The notes: a model not told the origin generated them from the sequence alone. DNA of 64,000 bases from Cristatella mucedo (GCA_009760855.2 WPIO01000021.1:4006501-4070500); one strand, 5' to 3'. Shown: positions 34,508 to 47,299, counted from the stretch's first letter. Program-made: numbers and translations.

Positions 34508-35467
34508 CTTTTACGAGGCCGGAGCGTGGTGCGAGCCAACCCCGTTCTGCACTGGGGTATTTGGAGGGCAGGGGGGAGGAGGACGCGATTCGCACCAACC
34601 CCGGAGCGTCTTACCCAAGCCTACACCGTATCTGACGCCCGGTTCTGCGACGCTGGTTCTAAACAGTCGGACTGAGAAAAAGGCTCGCTCGCAACTCGCG
34701 GCGGCGGAGACTCGGGACCGCCCTCTCTGCTAGCAGCCCGGTGGATCGGGCCCGCGCTGGAGGGGGGGGGGGTTAAAGTACGTACGTTTTTGCTATTATC
34801 CGTCGCTGCTCCAATGTTTCGGCTGCGACGCTGCAGCTTCGGGCTTTCGGCGAAGGAAATTCGGGTAGTTTCTGCCTGAATCTTCGCGGATGCAAAAACC
34901 TCGACCTGGTCTCGCTAGGAGAGCGCCAATCCGTACGGAATTGAGCGAAGTTTGAGCGAGAGTTCTTGAAAACTGCCGCGTCGCCGCAGCTAGCGCGAAG
35001 CACGCGTCCGAGCGTCTGGGCGACGGCCTGCTGACAGGCTGAGAAACATCGTCGGCCCGTCCACCGAGCCCCGGCTTTCGCCGCCAGTCCGACGCAAGAT
35101 AATCCGATGATGCTAGGGGATGGCGCTTCGAGGGGCGCAGGGCCGCCCGCCGCCGGCTCTAGCTGCTCGCGGGCAACGGGCGACCGCAGGAGACCCCACA
35201 ACGACGATGCCGCCTCTGCGAACAGCATGCGGAGATGCCGGCGACGGCGACTTTCCTTACTAGTAAATGCTGGCGTTCAGTTAGCGAAATGCAGCACCTA
35301 GCGTGCTAGACGCGCAGATTTGCTCCCGCGTCTGCGCCGCCGTACGTTGGTGATTTGACAGCGTCTTCGAGGCAATTTGATTGTAGTGGGGAAATTGCCT
35401 AGCCACTGTGGACTTGGAGATATAAACTGTTATCTTTCGAAAGAGAAAATGAGCTGTTCTTGCTGAA

Positions 35468-35735
35468 TATATTAATAACAACAATAATGATAATAATACA
35501 TTTGTGTTGTGCCCCCGGAGAACGCAATCTCTTTCTAGGCACTTCGCACACGCTGCAAAAGAAGCAAGGTCGATTGGTTAGTGGTAGGATGCTCAATTTT
35601 AACAAGCATAACCAAGGCTAAAGGTGATTTGCACAAGTTCAGCATGCAAATATGGTCAGTGGCAGCATGCATGCACAGTGTCAGCACGCATAAACAAGCA
35701 AAGGACGAATCAGAAGGACTCACTAAATGCTGCGA
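35468..35735 (-). mobile_element. CR1/L2-like LINE, family A, truncated 3' end
   Basis: Reversed tail (AATAATGATAATAATAC), stem-loop with CCCGGAGAACGCAATCTC, then CAGCATGCAAATATGGTCAG and CACTAAATGCTG of the coding end. Confidence 0.82.
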
Positions 35736-36141
35736 TAAATTTATACAATTGCAACTCTTCTGCGATAGCAATTACACCTGGGGTGACTGGCACATCCCAG
35801 TCTTGTGGGCACCAGCCACCAGAGGCGCCACTAGAGTGAGGTCTCCATTGTGAGAGTACTCACTCACATTCAAGGAGCTGCGATCGTGACTATCAGCAGC
35901 AGGCTATCATCACTGCCCGCTGCGATATTTACATAGTGTGTGCACTTACGTACAATTAACTTTGTCCTTTGCGTATCTCTCGATCGCGGTCGTGAAACTT
36001 ATAGAAAGTGTCGTACAATATTTATTAATAGCATTAGTTGACACTCATTTAGTTCAGCTTCTCGCAGACAGGCGGAGGACGACGGCCGCCGCGTGACTGC
36101 TGTTTCCTCAGTCGGTCCCTCCGCATCGAGAAACGTGGTTA

Positions 36142-36169
36142 ATTCATTTGGGTTTTCGAAGTTAACGCG

Positions 36170-36242
<73 letters not shown>

Positions 36243-36243
36243 C

Positions 36244-36333
<90 letters not shown>

Positions 36334-36361
36334 CGTGTTAACTTCGAAAACCCAAATGAAT
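36142..36361. repeat. Long hairpin: 31-bp inverted arms around an (AT)n core
   Basis: Left arm 36142-36172 (ATTCATTTGGGTTTTCGAAG...CGCTA) and right arm 36331-36361 are reverse complements with one mismatch in 31. The space between is (AT)n, broken only by TATATCGAATAT near 36238. A further (AT)n follows at 36364-36382. Confidence 0.93.
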
Positions 36362-36889
36362 ATAATATATATATATATATATCACTTAGCAAAGCTTAAT
36401 ATTTTGTTATGATCTAGAGCTATCCTTGCTGTCACTAGGAGAACACGCACAAAGTCCTGCGGTGAGGAGGGCGCCAGCCAGTCAGTGGCGGTCGAAAATC
36501 GAAAAGTGCGCTGCCGAAACTTCCTGCGTACGCCTAAAGTGCTTCGTGCACCCGTTGCCGCGACCGCCGCAGGCGACCCCCTGCCTGCGCAATCCTGCTT
36601 TCTCCTCACTGTTCGTCTGTCCGCCTTGCCTTAGCGATTAAAAATACTCACACAAATGTCGCAAGCGTATTTAGCTGGCTTCGGCGTCGCCGCGGACCGC
36701 CGCCGACGAGGACGCTGGCCTCAGGAAGCTGCACTGAATAGTTTCGCACAGCTGGAATCTCGGAAGAGGCCAGAAACGCCAACAGCGGCGGCGGCGGCGG
36801 CTCTCGATCTCGACGCCACTTTCTTGGTCACGCTCGCTAGCTAATCCTTCGCTACACATTACTCTAACCTCGGCTTCATGCGCTAGTCT

Positions 36890-37030
36890 ATCTATCTCTA
36901 TCGATCTATCTCTATCGATCTAGCTATCATATATATCTATCATATATATATCTATCATATATATATATATATCTATCATATATATCTATCATATATATCT
37001 ATCTATCATATATCTATCATATATCTATCA
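36890..37030. repeat. (ATCT)n/(AT)n compound microsatellite
   Basis: Repeats of CTATC and ATATATCTATCAT in irregular order. Confidence 0.95.
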
Positions 37031-37119
37031 AGTCCTCGGCTTCATGTGCTTCATGCTCGACGCTCGCTCTTCCGCAGAGCGAACGCTCGGCCTCTTCGCT
37101 CGTGCAATTTGCTACGTTT

Positions 37120-37605
37120 GTCGCGCTTGAAGAGGCCGACTGACCCACAAGGCCAAGGCCACGGCTTGGCTCCTTCGTGCCTAGCAGAACTGCTGCATCA
37201 GTTTCAGCCTGTTCTCGCACTCAGATCCTGCGCAGACAATAAATGAGCTGTTCCGTTCCTCCGCTGAAAGACCGCTGGCGACAGAAGCTTCAGCTCTGCA
37301 GGTCCTAGACTGTGGAACTCGCTTCCACGATTCTTACGCAACGACAACTACTCTCCGACTGCCGACTATGGCACATCTTTTTCAGCGGTCCTGAACTGTT
37401 ACTTCTATGCTACTCACTACCTCAACTGCTCTCCTGACTCTGCTATGCTTCCCACTTTCTTTGTTGCGTGAGATGAAGTCTGTTGGCTACCGAGTGCGTA
37501 CCAAAAGCCGCTTAGGCTGTGAGTGCGCTAGGCAAAGCTCTCGTGCGTAACACCCACGTGGTCTTAGTGGAGTTGCAGACGGAGACACGTTACGTACGTA
37601 GCGTT
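37120..37605 (+). mobile_element. LINE family D, 3' end
   Basis: Shares GGCTTGGCTCCTTCGTGCCT, CAACGACAACTACTCTCC and the CTCACTACCTCAACTGCTCT block with the copies at 12770 and 47300; ends GACGGAGACACGTTACGTACG where the others have TACAT or ATTAC repeats. Confidence 0.82.
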
Positions 37606-37958
37606 GCATTGCAGGCTTACAGGCGCTGTGCAATTTCGCTCGCTACTTTCGCCAATCGGACGAGAACGCACGTCCTGTCCATCGAGCGCGCGAAGTGCTA
37701 CGCTACGCTGCGGGTGCCGCGGCTTCCGCCGCGTCCAGCCAAATAGAGCGGACAGGCCAAAAGACATAGCAGCAGCGCTCGCTCGGGCAGGTCGGCTCCG
37801 CTTTCCGCCGACGCCTGACGAATACTTGGCGATGCACGAACCTTGCATAGCGGCCAGCGACTTCTCGGTGCAGCACCGATGCACGCTGGTAGGCCGACAG
37901 TAGCAGACACAGCGGCGGCGAAGAGCGTACACAACTTAAAAAAACAAGTCTCAATCCA

Positions 37959-38850
37959 TAATAAAAATAATAATGATAATACCTTTGATAAAGCGCCCCC
38001 AGAGAACTCTATCTCTCGCTAGGCGCTTTACATTTGCTGCAAAGGAAGCACGTTCGAAGGTTAATGGTAGTATGCTCACTAAACAACAAGACTAACATGG
38101 TTAGGGGTGACATGCTCAGGGTCAGCGTGCAAGTGTGGTTAGTGGCAGCATGTGCAGTGTCAGCACGCATAAGCACATAAAGGTCGAATCGCAGGGACCC
38201 ACTAAATGCTGTCCTAAATAGATACGTTTTTAGCTTCTTTTTAAATTTGGTCAAGTCAGGGGATGTGACGCAAGTCAGGAGTGAGTTCCAGGCTTTGGGA
38301 GCATACAAACTAAATGCACGGTCTCCAAAGGATTTCAGGTTTGTACGAGGTATAGGTAGACGATTCGACTCAGAAAAGCGGGTGGTACGACGCTTAGCCT
38401 GGTGGGGAGAGTAGATCTGATAGGTAGGCTGGAGCCAAAGAATGAAGGGACCTAAAAGTGATTGACAAAACCTTGAGTCGATGCGTTGCTTGACTGGACG
38501 CCAATGCAGGTCGGCAAGAAGTGGCAACTGCGACGCTCCCGACAGCCATACCTAGCTGCACAGTTTTGCACCAGCTGTAAGCGGCTGATTGCACATGCCG
38601 GTAGGCCAGCAAGCAGTGAGTTACAGAAGTCAAGACGGGATGTCACGGATGCATGGACCAATTTAGACGTGGTATCCCTGCCTAGACAAGCCCAAATTTT
38701 AGCAATGCTGTGTAGCTGAAAGTAGGCAGACTTGACTTTGGAGCTGATATAGTCGTCTAATGAAAGATTCCTTTGGAACATGACACCAAGATCCATAACG
38801 TAGGCAAGTCTATTTGACTGCAACGGAGGATTGCTGGCGTTCAACAGCGG
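37959..38850 (-). mobile_element. CR1/L2-like LINE, family A, longest copy (reverse-transcriptase C-terminal end)
   Basis: Reversed (AAT)n tail and stem-loop at 37960-38040, then minus frames reading, N to C: MDLGVMFQRNLSLDDYISSK, VTSRLDFCNSLLAGLP, LQLVQNCAAR, LHSLAPAYLSDLL, FGDRAFSLYAPKAWNSL, LTKFKKKLKTYLFRTAF. These are the usual end of CR1/L2/Rex1-type reverse transcriptase proteins. At least one frame shift near 38430-38520; 5'-truncated before the catalytic core. Confidence 0.93.
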
Positions 38851-38859
38851 CCGTGACGT

Positions 38860-39600
38860 ACACCGACGGCTCCGAGGCCAGGAGCTAAAACCGTCCCAAA
38901 TACCGATGCTAAATCCGGAAGCGTAACCTGACTGCCCATTGCACGGCGTCTGCCTTTATGCAGGCCTTGGCTATAGGTTTTCGCACAATCGGTTCCTAGC
39001 GCATATCTTTCAGGTCTCGCGAATAATGAATGTCAGTCGTAATGCAGCTGATTTAACGCGCAGCCGTTCCAATGCTTAGGAGGAAATGCTTAATTCTCTC
39101 ACGGCTCCGTACAAGCGTTAAATTGTTATTATCGTGGGAGGCCGTCGATACTGCCTGTCTCTCGGCGACGGCCGGAAGAGCCTGCATCATTTTGACAGAT
39201 AGCCACCTATCGGCATCGCCAGACCTTAAAGGCCGCTAGCACGCTTCCGGGGAATTAAGTAATAAAGCGCGTTAATAGTATCAATAGTCTCAGCTTCTGT
39301 CGAGTTATCAAAGGAACCGCTTCTTTACCAGCTTTTATAGCCGTTTAATAGTTAAGCCGCGCGATATAAGGGGGCAACAAACAAAGTCGACAGACTAGGC
39401 GGGGGACGCTCCCGGTATTTCGCAAGGTCCCACGTACCCGACAATACACGACGATAAATTCCAGAGCGTGCGCCCGGGTGGAAAATTCCCGCGCGCGACG
39501 ATAACCCGCCGGCTTGATCAAAGGTAAGCTGGAAGCAGTATGCAATAAGGCGAGGCGAGACTTTCATGTTTGCGCACCGCGATTGCATAAACCGGCGCTT
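38860..39600. other. Spacer, nothing recognised
   Basis: Moderate GC with only short frames and no repeat family identified. Confidence 0.45.
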
Positions 39601-40055
39601 ATTGGGCGACTAAACGCTTAAACGCAAGCGTCGGAAGGCCGCGCGCCGCGGCTGAGGAATAAACGGAGCAGGGGGGGGGCGGGGCGTAAGCTCTGGCGCC
39701 GTTCTGACGGAGGCGCGCTTGGATGTGCGACCTGCACGAGCCGCACAGTGCGCTCAGTCCTCGACGACGCCGCCGGCGGCGGCTGCTGCGACTGATCCAG
39801 ACCCAGACAACGCCGGTCGGCGGTGGGTTCCTGCGTCGGAGCTAACGCGCGCGTTAGCTCCGGCGCGCGAGCTTTTTCGCTGAGTTTTGTCGATAGCACA
39901 AGTTTTCGCCGAGTTGCGTTGACGCTCTTACACCGGTAGCCGACTGGAGGCAATCGTAAGCAGTTGCCGCGCCCTGCGAAGCGAACGGGTCTCAACAATC
40001 GCGGTAGACGTGGACGCTCTGGGTGGATTACGTACGCTGCCTTCATTGCGGGCAT

Positions 40056-40088
<33 letters not shown>

Positions 40089-42620
40089 TCGTTCGGTTCA
40101 GGCTCGCGGCGAGTCAGGGCTCCTAGTACGCACCGCGGCGAGCGCTCCGCTACGCGAGGTTACGGTCGACCCCGCCGCTCGGAAGGAGCGGAAGGTGGGG
40201 GCCCCACCCAGGAGCGCTGCGTAATGCCGTAGCGTCGCCGGAGGAGTCCTGCCCTTCACCGTAGCCTGCTCAGTTTGCCGCCTCGCCATACGTAGCCTGC
40301 TCAGTTTGCCGATCGCCTCCGACGTCGCCCGCCGTGTCACCGCCGCTGTCGTCTGTCGTCGTCGTAGGCGCAGCGCTTTGTTGCGCTCTCGTCGCGAAGT
40401 TTCGCGGTCGTCGTCGCCGGAGCGGCGGAGGCTGAGGAGCGAGCGGTTTTCTTGCGGTATTTCGAGCGCCTCGCTTGCACTTTACCGGCTCGAGCTTTCC
40501 GGCTACCTCGCGCCCGCAGTTAATTTGCTCGCTAGGCGGCGCTTCGTCGCGCTCTCTGGACGCTGGGTCGCAAGCGTCGAGTTTCGCGCCGAAGCCTGCG
40601 CGCGAGCCATCCCCGAATGAGATCCACCTCTCGACCGCTTGACCTTTGCTCTGCGCCCCTGTGGGACGCGCCGCGCTCGCGCCAGCTACGCACCTCTCAC
40701 GGCTTCGCGGTTCCTTTAGGCAGTGGCGGCGGTTGGAGGGGGGAGAGGGGAGAAGGCGGGCGTTACTCGACCGAGCTGTGGTCATGGCCCCCAGTGTTGG
40801 TTTGGACAGGCGCACGGGGCGGGCAATTCGATCCGGCCGATGCGGTCGGCCGATCGAGGGCGAGTGCTGCCCGCAGCCCGCACGAGGCTGCCGCCTAACC
40901 GCGATGCCCGCGTGGCCTGGTGGTGTGGGGGGGTCGGTGGATTGCGGGGGGGGGGGTGGGAGAAGGCGCTAGCGAGAGGCAACTCGATCTGGCTGATGCC
41001 GGCCGCCGCTGCCGCCGAGCAAAAGCGGCCAAGAAAAAGTCGCCAAACCGCTGCTGCGTTGTCGACTGGTGAGACGAGTATTCAGAAAGCAGTCAGCCCT
41101 TGCACTCAAGTCAGCGGCGGCGGCCTGCTGCTGCAGCCCAGCACACGTAAAGCGCGTAGAAAGAGATCGAGCTCTCCGACGGTGTTTTATCGAGTGTGTT
41201 GTTATTATTATTATTATTACTAAAGTTGCAACTAGGCACACTCGTCGGTTGGGTGGGTGGCATGGCTGCATCTAGCTCCCTTTTTAACATTTCGTAAGCT
41301 CACCAATAGCTTGCCGCCTAAAACAGCATGGATGTAAGGCCGCGACACCGAGAGCGACCGCTTGGCTTCCCAGGGCTAGCAGTATTGAGATTGGATTGTG
41401 CTCACCTCATCTTAACACTTGGTGCTAGGCCATGCCATGCTAGTACCGGCTCTGCAAAGCATGCTCTGCATAGCAGGAACGTAGGAGGTCCGAATCTTGG
41501 CTGAAGCAACCTTTCAGGCTGGAGCTCGATTGTTGTGCCTCCCTGGTTAGTTGTCGAGCACGCTGTCGTCGAGATCACTTACAGATCTGCAGCAAAGAAA
41601 CGAGAAAAGACCCGTGGAGCTTCCACAGGCTGCTGCCGACCCGGCGTTACATTAGGTGAAAGTAGCTACTCCCCGACGTTCTGCTCACCTGTCGTCAGCA
41701 GTCTAGGCACCGTGGGTGATGCTGCTTGGACTCGTAATCCTCATGCTAATTCAAGTAATCATGCTCTGCAGTTAGCTGGCCCTCTGCTCTTGGCCGGAGC
41801 TCCGGGACTGTCTTTTGAAGGCGTATTGCCAAGCTTGGCTCTTTTGTCGTCGAAACGACACACCGGAAGGTCTGGTATCTCAGATGTCACACTCGTTAAA
41901 AAAAAGTGCTGTGCATTGAGCTCGTTCTGTTCGGAGAGAATTCGCGAGCTAGAGTTTCGTTAGCATGGACTCGGCAAGGAGCCAGTTTGCACAGATTCAT
42001 TATTTTAGCCTTCTTTGTTGCACGTTGGTCGCACGTCGTCGTCGTTCAATCGACGATCAGTCGACGACAAGTAGAGCTGCTGTCGCAGCCGACGCTTGCT
42101 TGAGCAGAGCCCGAGGCTCCCGACCTGTCAGACTGCCGTGCGATCTCATGCGGACAGATCTGTCGAGGATCTTGTTCGACGTCGTGACCGAGACAGCCGT
42201 TTGCTGTCAGTTCCGGCGGCAGCTCCGACGTAGCGCTTGCTCCCGTCGGTCGTCGGTCGTCGTCCAGTACTGTTCGAAGCAGTGGAAGCGTGCTGCTCGG
42301 GTGCTTCGCGCTCCGTGCTCAGAGGCTGAGCTCCACCGTGCTGCTGCTGCTGCGCTTCGTAGGCACGAAAGGAAAGAGAAGCCCTTCGGCGGCGGCTGCA
42401 GCGTGGCTTGGAGCGCTTGGACAGGTGAGCCGCCCTGCTGCCTGCGATCGGCGAGTCTGGTCCGTGCCAACGGCTGTGAGCGAGCCCGCTGGATGCTCTG
42501 GCTGCAAGATGCAGGTCGTCCTGCTGTTTGAGTCCTGCTGCTGCTGCAGGCAATTCTGTAATTTGTCAGGTAGGTTTCGCTTTGCATGCCCCTCCCTCGG
42601 CATCGGAGAATACAGCTCCA
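39600..42620. promoter_or_regulatory. Very GC/CpG-rich block, possible promoter / 5' UTR region
   Basis: The most CpG-rich 3 kb of the window, with a CGG repeat and several good donor sites on the plus strand (AG|GTGAGC at about 42420, AG|GTAGGT at about 42569). Open frames on both strands (for example 40270-40815 minus and 41965-42531 plus) have biased composition and no family similarity. It could be the upstream promoter and leader exons of RBFOX, which starts no later than 53 kb, but I cannot link them. Confidence 0.4.
40057..40089. repeat. (CGG)n repeat, about ten units
   Basis: Uninterrupted CGG run in the GC-rich block, ending CGGCGGCGTCG. Confidence 0.95.
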
Positions 42621-42649
42621 GGACCGTTTAATAGATGACTCGCATAGCA

Positions 42650-43510
42650 AAGCAAATCCTATCTGACAGAAGTCGGAAATGATTTCGTGGCTACGTTAAA
42701 CAAGCAGAGCTGAAATTAAATTTCAAATTTCTCTGAAACGCAGATCAATGGCCTAGTTATGGAATTTACAAGGTGCGAAGCTACACTGAAAATAAAGCTT
42801 TTTTAAAAGTCAGAAGCTGGCACCTCATCAAGCTTCTCGAAGTTAACTCGATTTACCAAGGCTCAACAAGTTGGTATACGAGTCGTATATGATGCTGAGA
42901 TCGGTAATTTTTATTTATTTGCAGATATCTTGCTTCCGGTTTACTTCCGGGTTAGACGTGGTTTGCATTGGTCTTTTTTCTTTTACTTGGAAGTCGTTAT
43001 AACGTCAGCTCCAATTTCCTGCTCGTTTGTCTTTTGAAAGGTACCATTAGCAAATATTTGATTGTCAGTCTAATTTTATAAGTATTTTCTTGACTTTTCC
43101 TTTATAGGTTTAGCCAGACGATCTGAATTATAAGTTCGGGGCCGTGAGTTCTTTGGCTCAAACAACTATGGGGAGTAGGATTATTGAGCCGATTCTTGCC
43201 ACTGGTCCATTGCTAAGTGCTCCAAGCTGCCTGTAATTCCAAGCTTAGACATGATTGGCCATGTAGTGTCAGCACGTGATCTGTCAATCAGTGGAGCAAC
43301 CGCAAGGGAAAATATTTTTATGGTGCTGCAAAACAATGTGCAGGTAGTGCCTGCAACCATGGATTCAAATATGAGCTTTCTGCAACATGGTCATGGCAGA
43401 CGAGCAGGCGTGAATAGTGAATTGGTAACCGGACAGATGTGCTTTGTGAGGGCTATGCCTGCTGCTTCCGGATGTTACCATCAATCGTGTGGTAATGCTT
43501 TCTATGCAAC
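42650..43510. other. Spacer, nothing recognised
   Basis: Composition drops back to about average. A plus frame at 43251-43547 runs into the SINE end and matches no family. Confidence 0.45.
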
Positions 43511-43514
43511 ATCT

Positions 43515-43592
43515 GTAAAGTGCCTAGAAAGAGATTTAGTTCTCTGAGAGTGCTATACAAATGTATTATAATTAGTGTTATTATTATAGACT
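43515..43592 (+). mobile_element. LINE/SINE 3'-end fragment
   Basis: AAAGTGCCTAGAAAGAGATT...AGTTCTCTGAGAGTGCTATACAAATG followed by an A/T tail with TTATTATTAT: the shared 3' stem-loop alone. Confidence 0.75.
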
Positions 43593-43599
43593 AGTTGTA

Positions 43600-44790
43600 C
43601 CGTGTAGCAGGGAGTACAATCCGGCATGTAGCCAGGCCTATCTACAGTCCTCTCCGTAGTTTTGACAATTGCGCTCTGTTGTCGAGTCAGCTGCTGCAGT
43701 ATACCGATTGTTCTTTGGAAAAATGCACTTGCAGCAGAGCAATCTTCCAGCTCCTTCATCTCACGACTGCCAGTCTCATCTGCCCAACGTCCAGATGGGA
43801 GAGTTGTGCACTTGCCTATCGACTAGTCGGCTGTGGTTTAGCCATCCAAGTGATGCTGACAAGGTACAGTACCAGCTGCTGCTGCTGCTTTTGCACCTGC
43901 TGCTGGTGCTGGTGCTGCTGCTATTTCATCTGCTGCTGCTCGGTGCCCGCTGGCTGAACCAGACCGAACTCGCTGGCTAAAGATGTTGCTTAGGTCGCAG
44001 AGTGTTTTTTAAAATCAATATCCCCTTCTCCTCAGTAAACTGGCTTTCGGTAGACCATTCGATAGCTAAAACAAAGTGCCGGTCGTTCGTAAGGACGCAG
44101 CACAGTCTGGTGAAATGCTTGCTCGGCCACCGTCGGGCACCTGTATACAGAACCTGCACGATGCCGACCTAAGTCTTCAATACAGAAATACTTCCTCCTG
44201 CCCAGTCCACCTGAGCCACATTTATACGGTCCATCTTGATTCGGTCCTGCTCCTATCCTGCTTCGGTCTTCTTGCTTTTACACGGTCGGTTGGCCATCCA
44301 TCTTGCTTCCTACTTGCTCCATCCCAGAGATCTTGCGAAAATTCTTTCGTTAGGGAGGTACTTTCATTGACGATTTTACCTGTCATGTTGCCCTCCATGC
44401 CATTCAAAGCGATGAAGAAGGCGTGTCCTTGACATGATCAGTCGTTTGTTCGGTCTTGCCTCTCTCTTGACCAAGTAGCAGAACCATGCTCAGCTTCTCT
44501 GTCTTCATTCCTTGATCCACCAGTCTTGGACTGCCACCACAGTCTTGTTGGTGTATGCATTAAAGCCTGAAGCAGGACCGAAGAATCAAGACGGATTGTG
44601 TAAACGTGGCTTTGATGAACCAGGCGGATGTGGGAGTCCCCCCCCCCCGAAGAATGTCGGTCCTTCTGTAGGTATCTGAAGGATTCAGTCACAGCATCGA
44701 TGCTTTAGCCTCAATCCATCCAGGTGCAAGCCCAGTATTATGGGTGTAGCCTTTTTGGAGTCGAGCAAAAACTAGAGCGTCCAATGAAAT
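43600..44790. other. Spacer, nothing recognised
   Basis: CTG-rich patch at about 43873-43940 (GCTGCTGCTGCTTTTG...); a plus frame through it is Leu/Cys-rich and looks like repeat-driven sequence. Confidence 0.45.
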
Positions 44791-44794
44791 AACA

Positions 44795-45400
44795 ACAACA
44801 ATAATAGTAAGCGGTTTGTATAGCACGCTAAGAGAATCAAATCTCTATACATGTGCTTTAAGACTCTCTGCAAAAGAGGCAAAAAACCAGGGTTAATAGC
44901 ATGAAACATATCTTGCTTAGACCAGCATGCAAAAGCACACAAGAAGACGGTCAGGGCCACTGGTTAGTAGAGCCTTTGGCTTGTAGCATGCACGGAGTCA
45001 TGCTCAAGCATGCGAAACACACAGGAACCTACAAGAAAAATCCAATGGAGCGCATGAAAAGCGACATGGAACAAATGGGTCTTTAGTTGAGACTTAAATG
45101 AGGCAAAGTCAATGCTGGTGGTGACAGAGGCCAGATGTGAGTTTCAGACTTCGGACGATCGTGTATCGACTTGAGAGTAGCCCTTGACCTTGACCAGCTT
45201 TGTTCAGCAGGTCATTGTGAGCCGGCAACGGAAAGGTTTTTGTGGAGTATATAGCTATAAATCTAGATTGGAACTTGCTAGCAAAATCTGATGAACTGGT
45301 GGTGCAATCGTTTAGCTGCTGGGCCACCTCATTGTCTTGGATAAAGATAGCACAAGGGAGTCTGGGCGAAGATACACTGGTTCTCAATTGTTTACCATAG
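44795..45400 (-). mobile_element. Diverged LINE copy (family A-like 3' end)
   Basis: Reversed tail AACAACAATAATAG, stem-loop with GCACGCTAAGAGAATCAAATCTC...GTGCTTT, then an order like family A (AACATATCTTG, CATGCACGGAGTCATGC, GGGTCTTTAGTTGAGAC). The coding end is unreadable. Confidence 0.6.
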
Positions 45401-46650
45401 GCTAGTGGTCTTGTTTGGAGACTAAAGGTTAAGGTACTTTGAAAAAAAACAGTGGATCATTGACTGTGCTATGAGGTCTTCATTCAACCTAAACAAGACA
45501 TACTGCCTTGTTCATAAACCTCACAGAATTAATGCTGGTGCTATTTATATCTGCTTCGGCAGGTTTGATTAGCATTGAGCTAATGAGCACTAGTTTTTTG
45601 GATGACAGACTTTCAACTGGGTAGATTGTTATAACGGGCTGGGTGTGCTCCAGAAAAGTGCTGCAACGTCTGCTGTTCGTCTGCATCTCCGACGAGCTGC
45701 CGGCTTGATATTCTACCGCTGAGAATCTCGTGGCAGCTTCTTCGATTACTGCAATGCAGCCTAAGGTGCACAGCTCCAAAACTGGATTAACCTGTGCAGA
45801 CAGACTGTGTCTTGTCGACCTCATGGTTTAAACCCAAAAACTCTGATCGAAGATGCTCATATGTCATTGGCACTCACCATTTCTGAAGTGCCTGCTTATA
45901 CTCTCTCGTATATGTATGTGCATGCATGTGCATGTGCACGCCTGTGCGTGTGCATGCGTGTGTGTGCGTGTGTGTGTGTGCTCGCGTTCGCACTCACTCG
46001 CGCGAGAAAAGGGGTGTGAACGTGCGCGTGTGTGGCCGTGTTTTGGTTGGCTGTTGCCTACTCGAGAGCTTGCACGCATGCACAGCATCGGGACTCGAGC
46101 AGGGCAGCTAGTTGCAGGAGCGAGCAAGCAAGCTTACGGCTGCAAGCATGGATAATCGCTCTATATCGTGAATAATCGCTTCAATCGTGAATAATCGCTC
46201 TTTAATCGCTCTATCATACAAATCTGGGCCGTCGCTGCAAGCATAAATAGGAGCCAAGAAGGAGCATGCCTTTCAAGCTTTCCTACTTGCATCAGTCGCA
46301 TCGGTCTCACCATGCGTTTACTGGTTGACCTTGATTTGCACCTGCATAGACTCATTCCCAACTAGCACGTGTTGACACGGGTTAATTAAGATTTAAAACC
46401 AGGCCAAGGTTTAGGCTGATCCGTGCTTTGCCTAATCGGTTTGCTGCACAGCCTCACCGTGAGTTCAGCTCATGCATGCACTCAGTCACATGTGATGCTT
46501 GATTTTGTGCTGAAAAAATAGTTGTTTTTGCCTGTACCCACTGAAGCCTGCTAGTAAGCAGAACACTCGCCGACTTCTGTTCCTGTATCACTTTAGTGTG
46601 CATACAGGTGTTGCTAAGTGGCCGTTGCAGTTCCCTCCTTGCCTGTTTAT
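45401..46650. other. Spacer with a GTGTGCG patch and short AATAATCGCT repeats
   Basis: GT/GC-alternating sequence at about 45915-45985 and three to four copies of AATAATCGCT at 46150-46215. A plus reading near 45640-45765 faintly resembles the V..SAA.SAVR..FFDYCNA part of LINE proteins. No gene. Confidence 0.5.
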
Positions 46651-46654
46651 CATC

Positions 46655-47058
46655 ATTAAACCTTAAATCCTTTGGAGACCGTGCATTTAGTTCATATGCT
46701 CCCAAAGCCTGGAACTCCCTCCCGACCTGCGTCAAAACATCCCGTGACCTGACCACATTTAAAAGGAACCTAAAAACACACCTATTTAGGACAGCATTTA
46801 GTGGGTCCCTGTGATTCGTCTTTGATGTGCTTATGCGTGCTGACACTGTGCATGCTGCCACTAACCACATTTGCATGCTGACCCTGTGCATGTCACCCCT
46901 AACCATATTATTCATCTCGTTTGTTTTTCAAGCTTGATTTTACTTACCATTCAATTGCATTTCACTTCACAGCAAATGTAAAGCGCCTAGAGAGAGATTG
47001 AGTTCTCTGAGGGCGCTTTATCAAGTGAATTATTATTATTATTATTATTATCATTGCA
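46655..47058 (+). mobile_element. CR1/L2-like LINE, family A, well preserved 3' end
   Basis: Plus frame LKSFGDRAFSSYAPKAWNSL, LTTFKRNLKTHLFRTAFSGSL then stop, followed by the full 3' non-coding part, the stem-loop AAAGCGCCTAGAGAGAGATT...TTCTCTGAGGGCGCTTTATC and the tail (ATT)n. Best copy for a family consensus. Confidence 0.95.
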
Positions 47059-47299
47059 CCGATTTTCCAAGACCGGCCACGCCTCTGGGTAATGGCTACC
47101 AGTTCCGGTAGTTAAGCATGGCCATTTGCTGCACTTGGCCCTCCTCTCAGATACAAGCAGCAAGGTGCCAGTGCCAGGCTCTGCACTTGCTAGCCATCAC
47201 CAGAAGAGTCAGGCAGGTTAGACGAATCTTACCGTGGACATGCCGTGCCTGGCTAGGTGTTGCGTGCTTAGTTCATAGCCCACTCATAAACTGGATGCT

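Noticed and set aside
34773-35228. 151-codon minus-strand ORF
   Set aside because: GC-rich chance frame in the presumed promoter of the AGA-like gene; does not join exon 1 in frame.
36093-36341. Tyr/Ile-rich ORF
   Set aside because: Reading of the (AT)n hairpin core.
40270-40815. 181-codon minus-strand ORF, and overlapping plus-strand ORFs
   Set aside because: All six frames are unusually open here because of base composition; no domain recognised.
41965-42531. 188-codon plus-strand ORF starting MDSARSQFAQ
   Set aside because: Arg/Ala/Ser-rich without domain; more likely untranslated leader or chance.
47040-47110. 5S-rRNA-like or tRNA-like fragment
   Set aside because: Only scattered similarity; no pol III box spacing or foldable stem.
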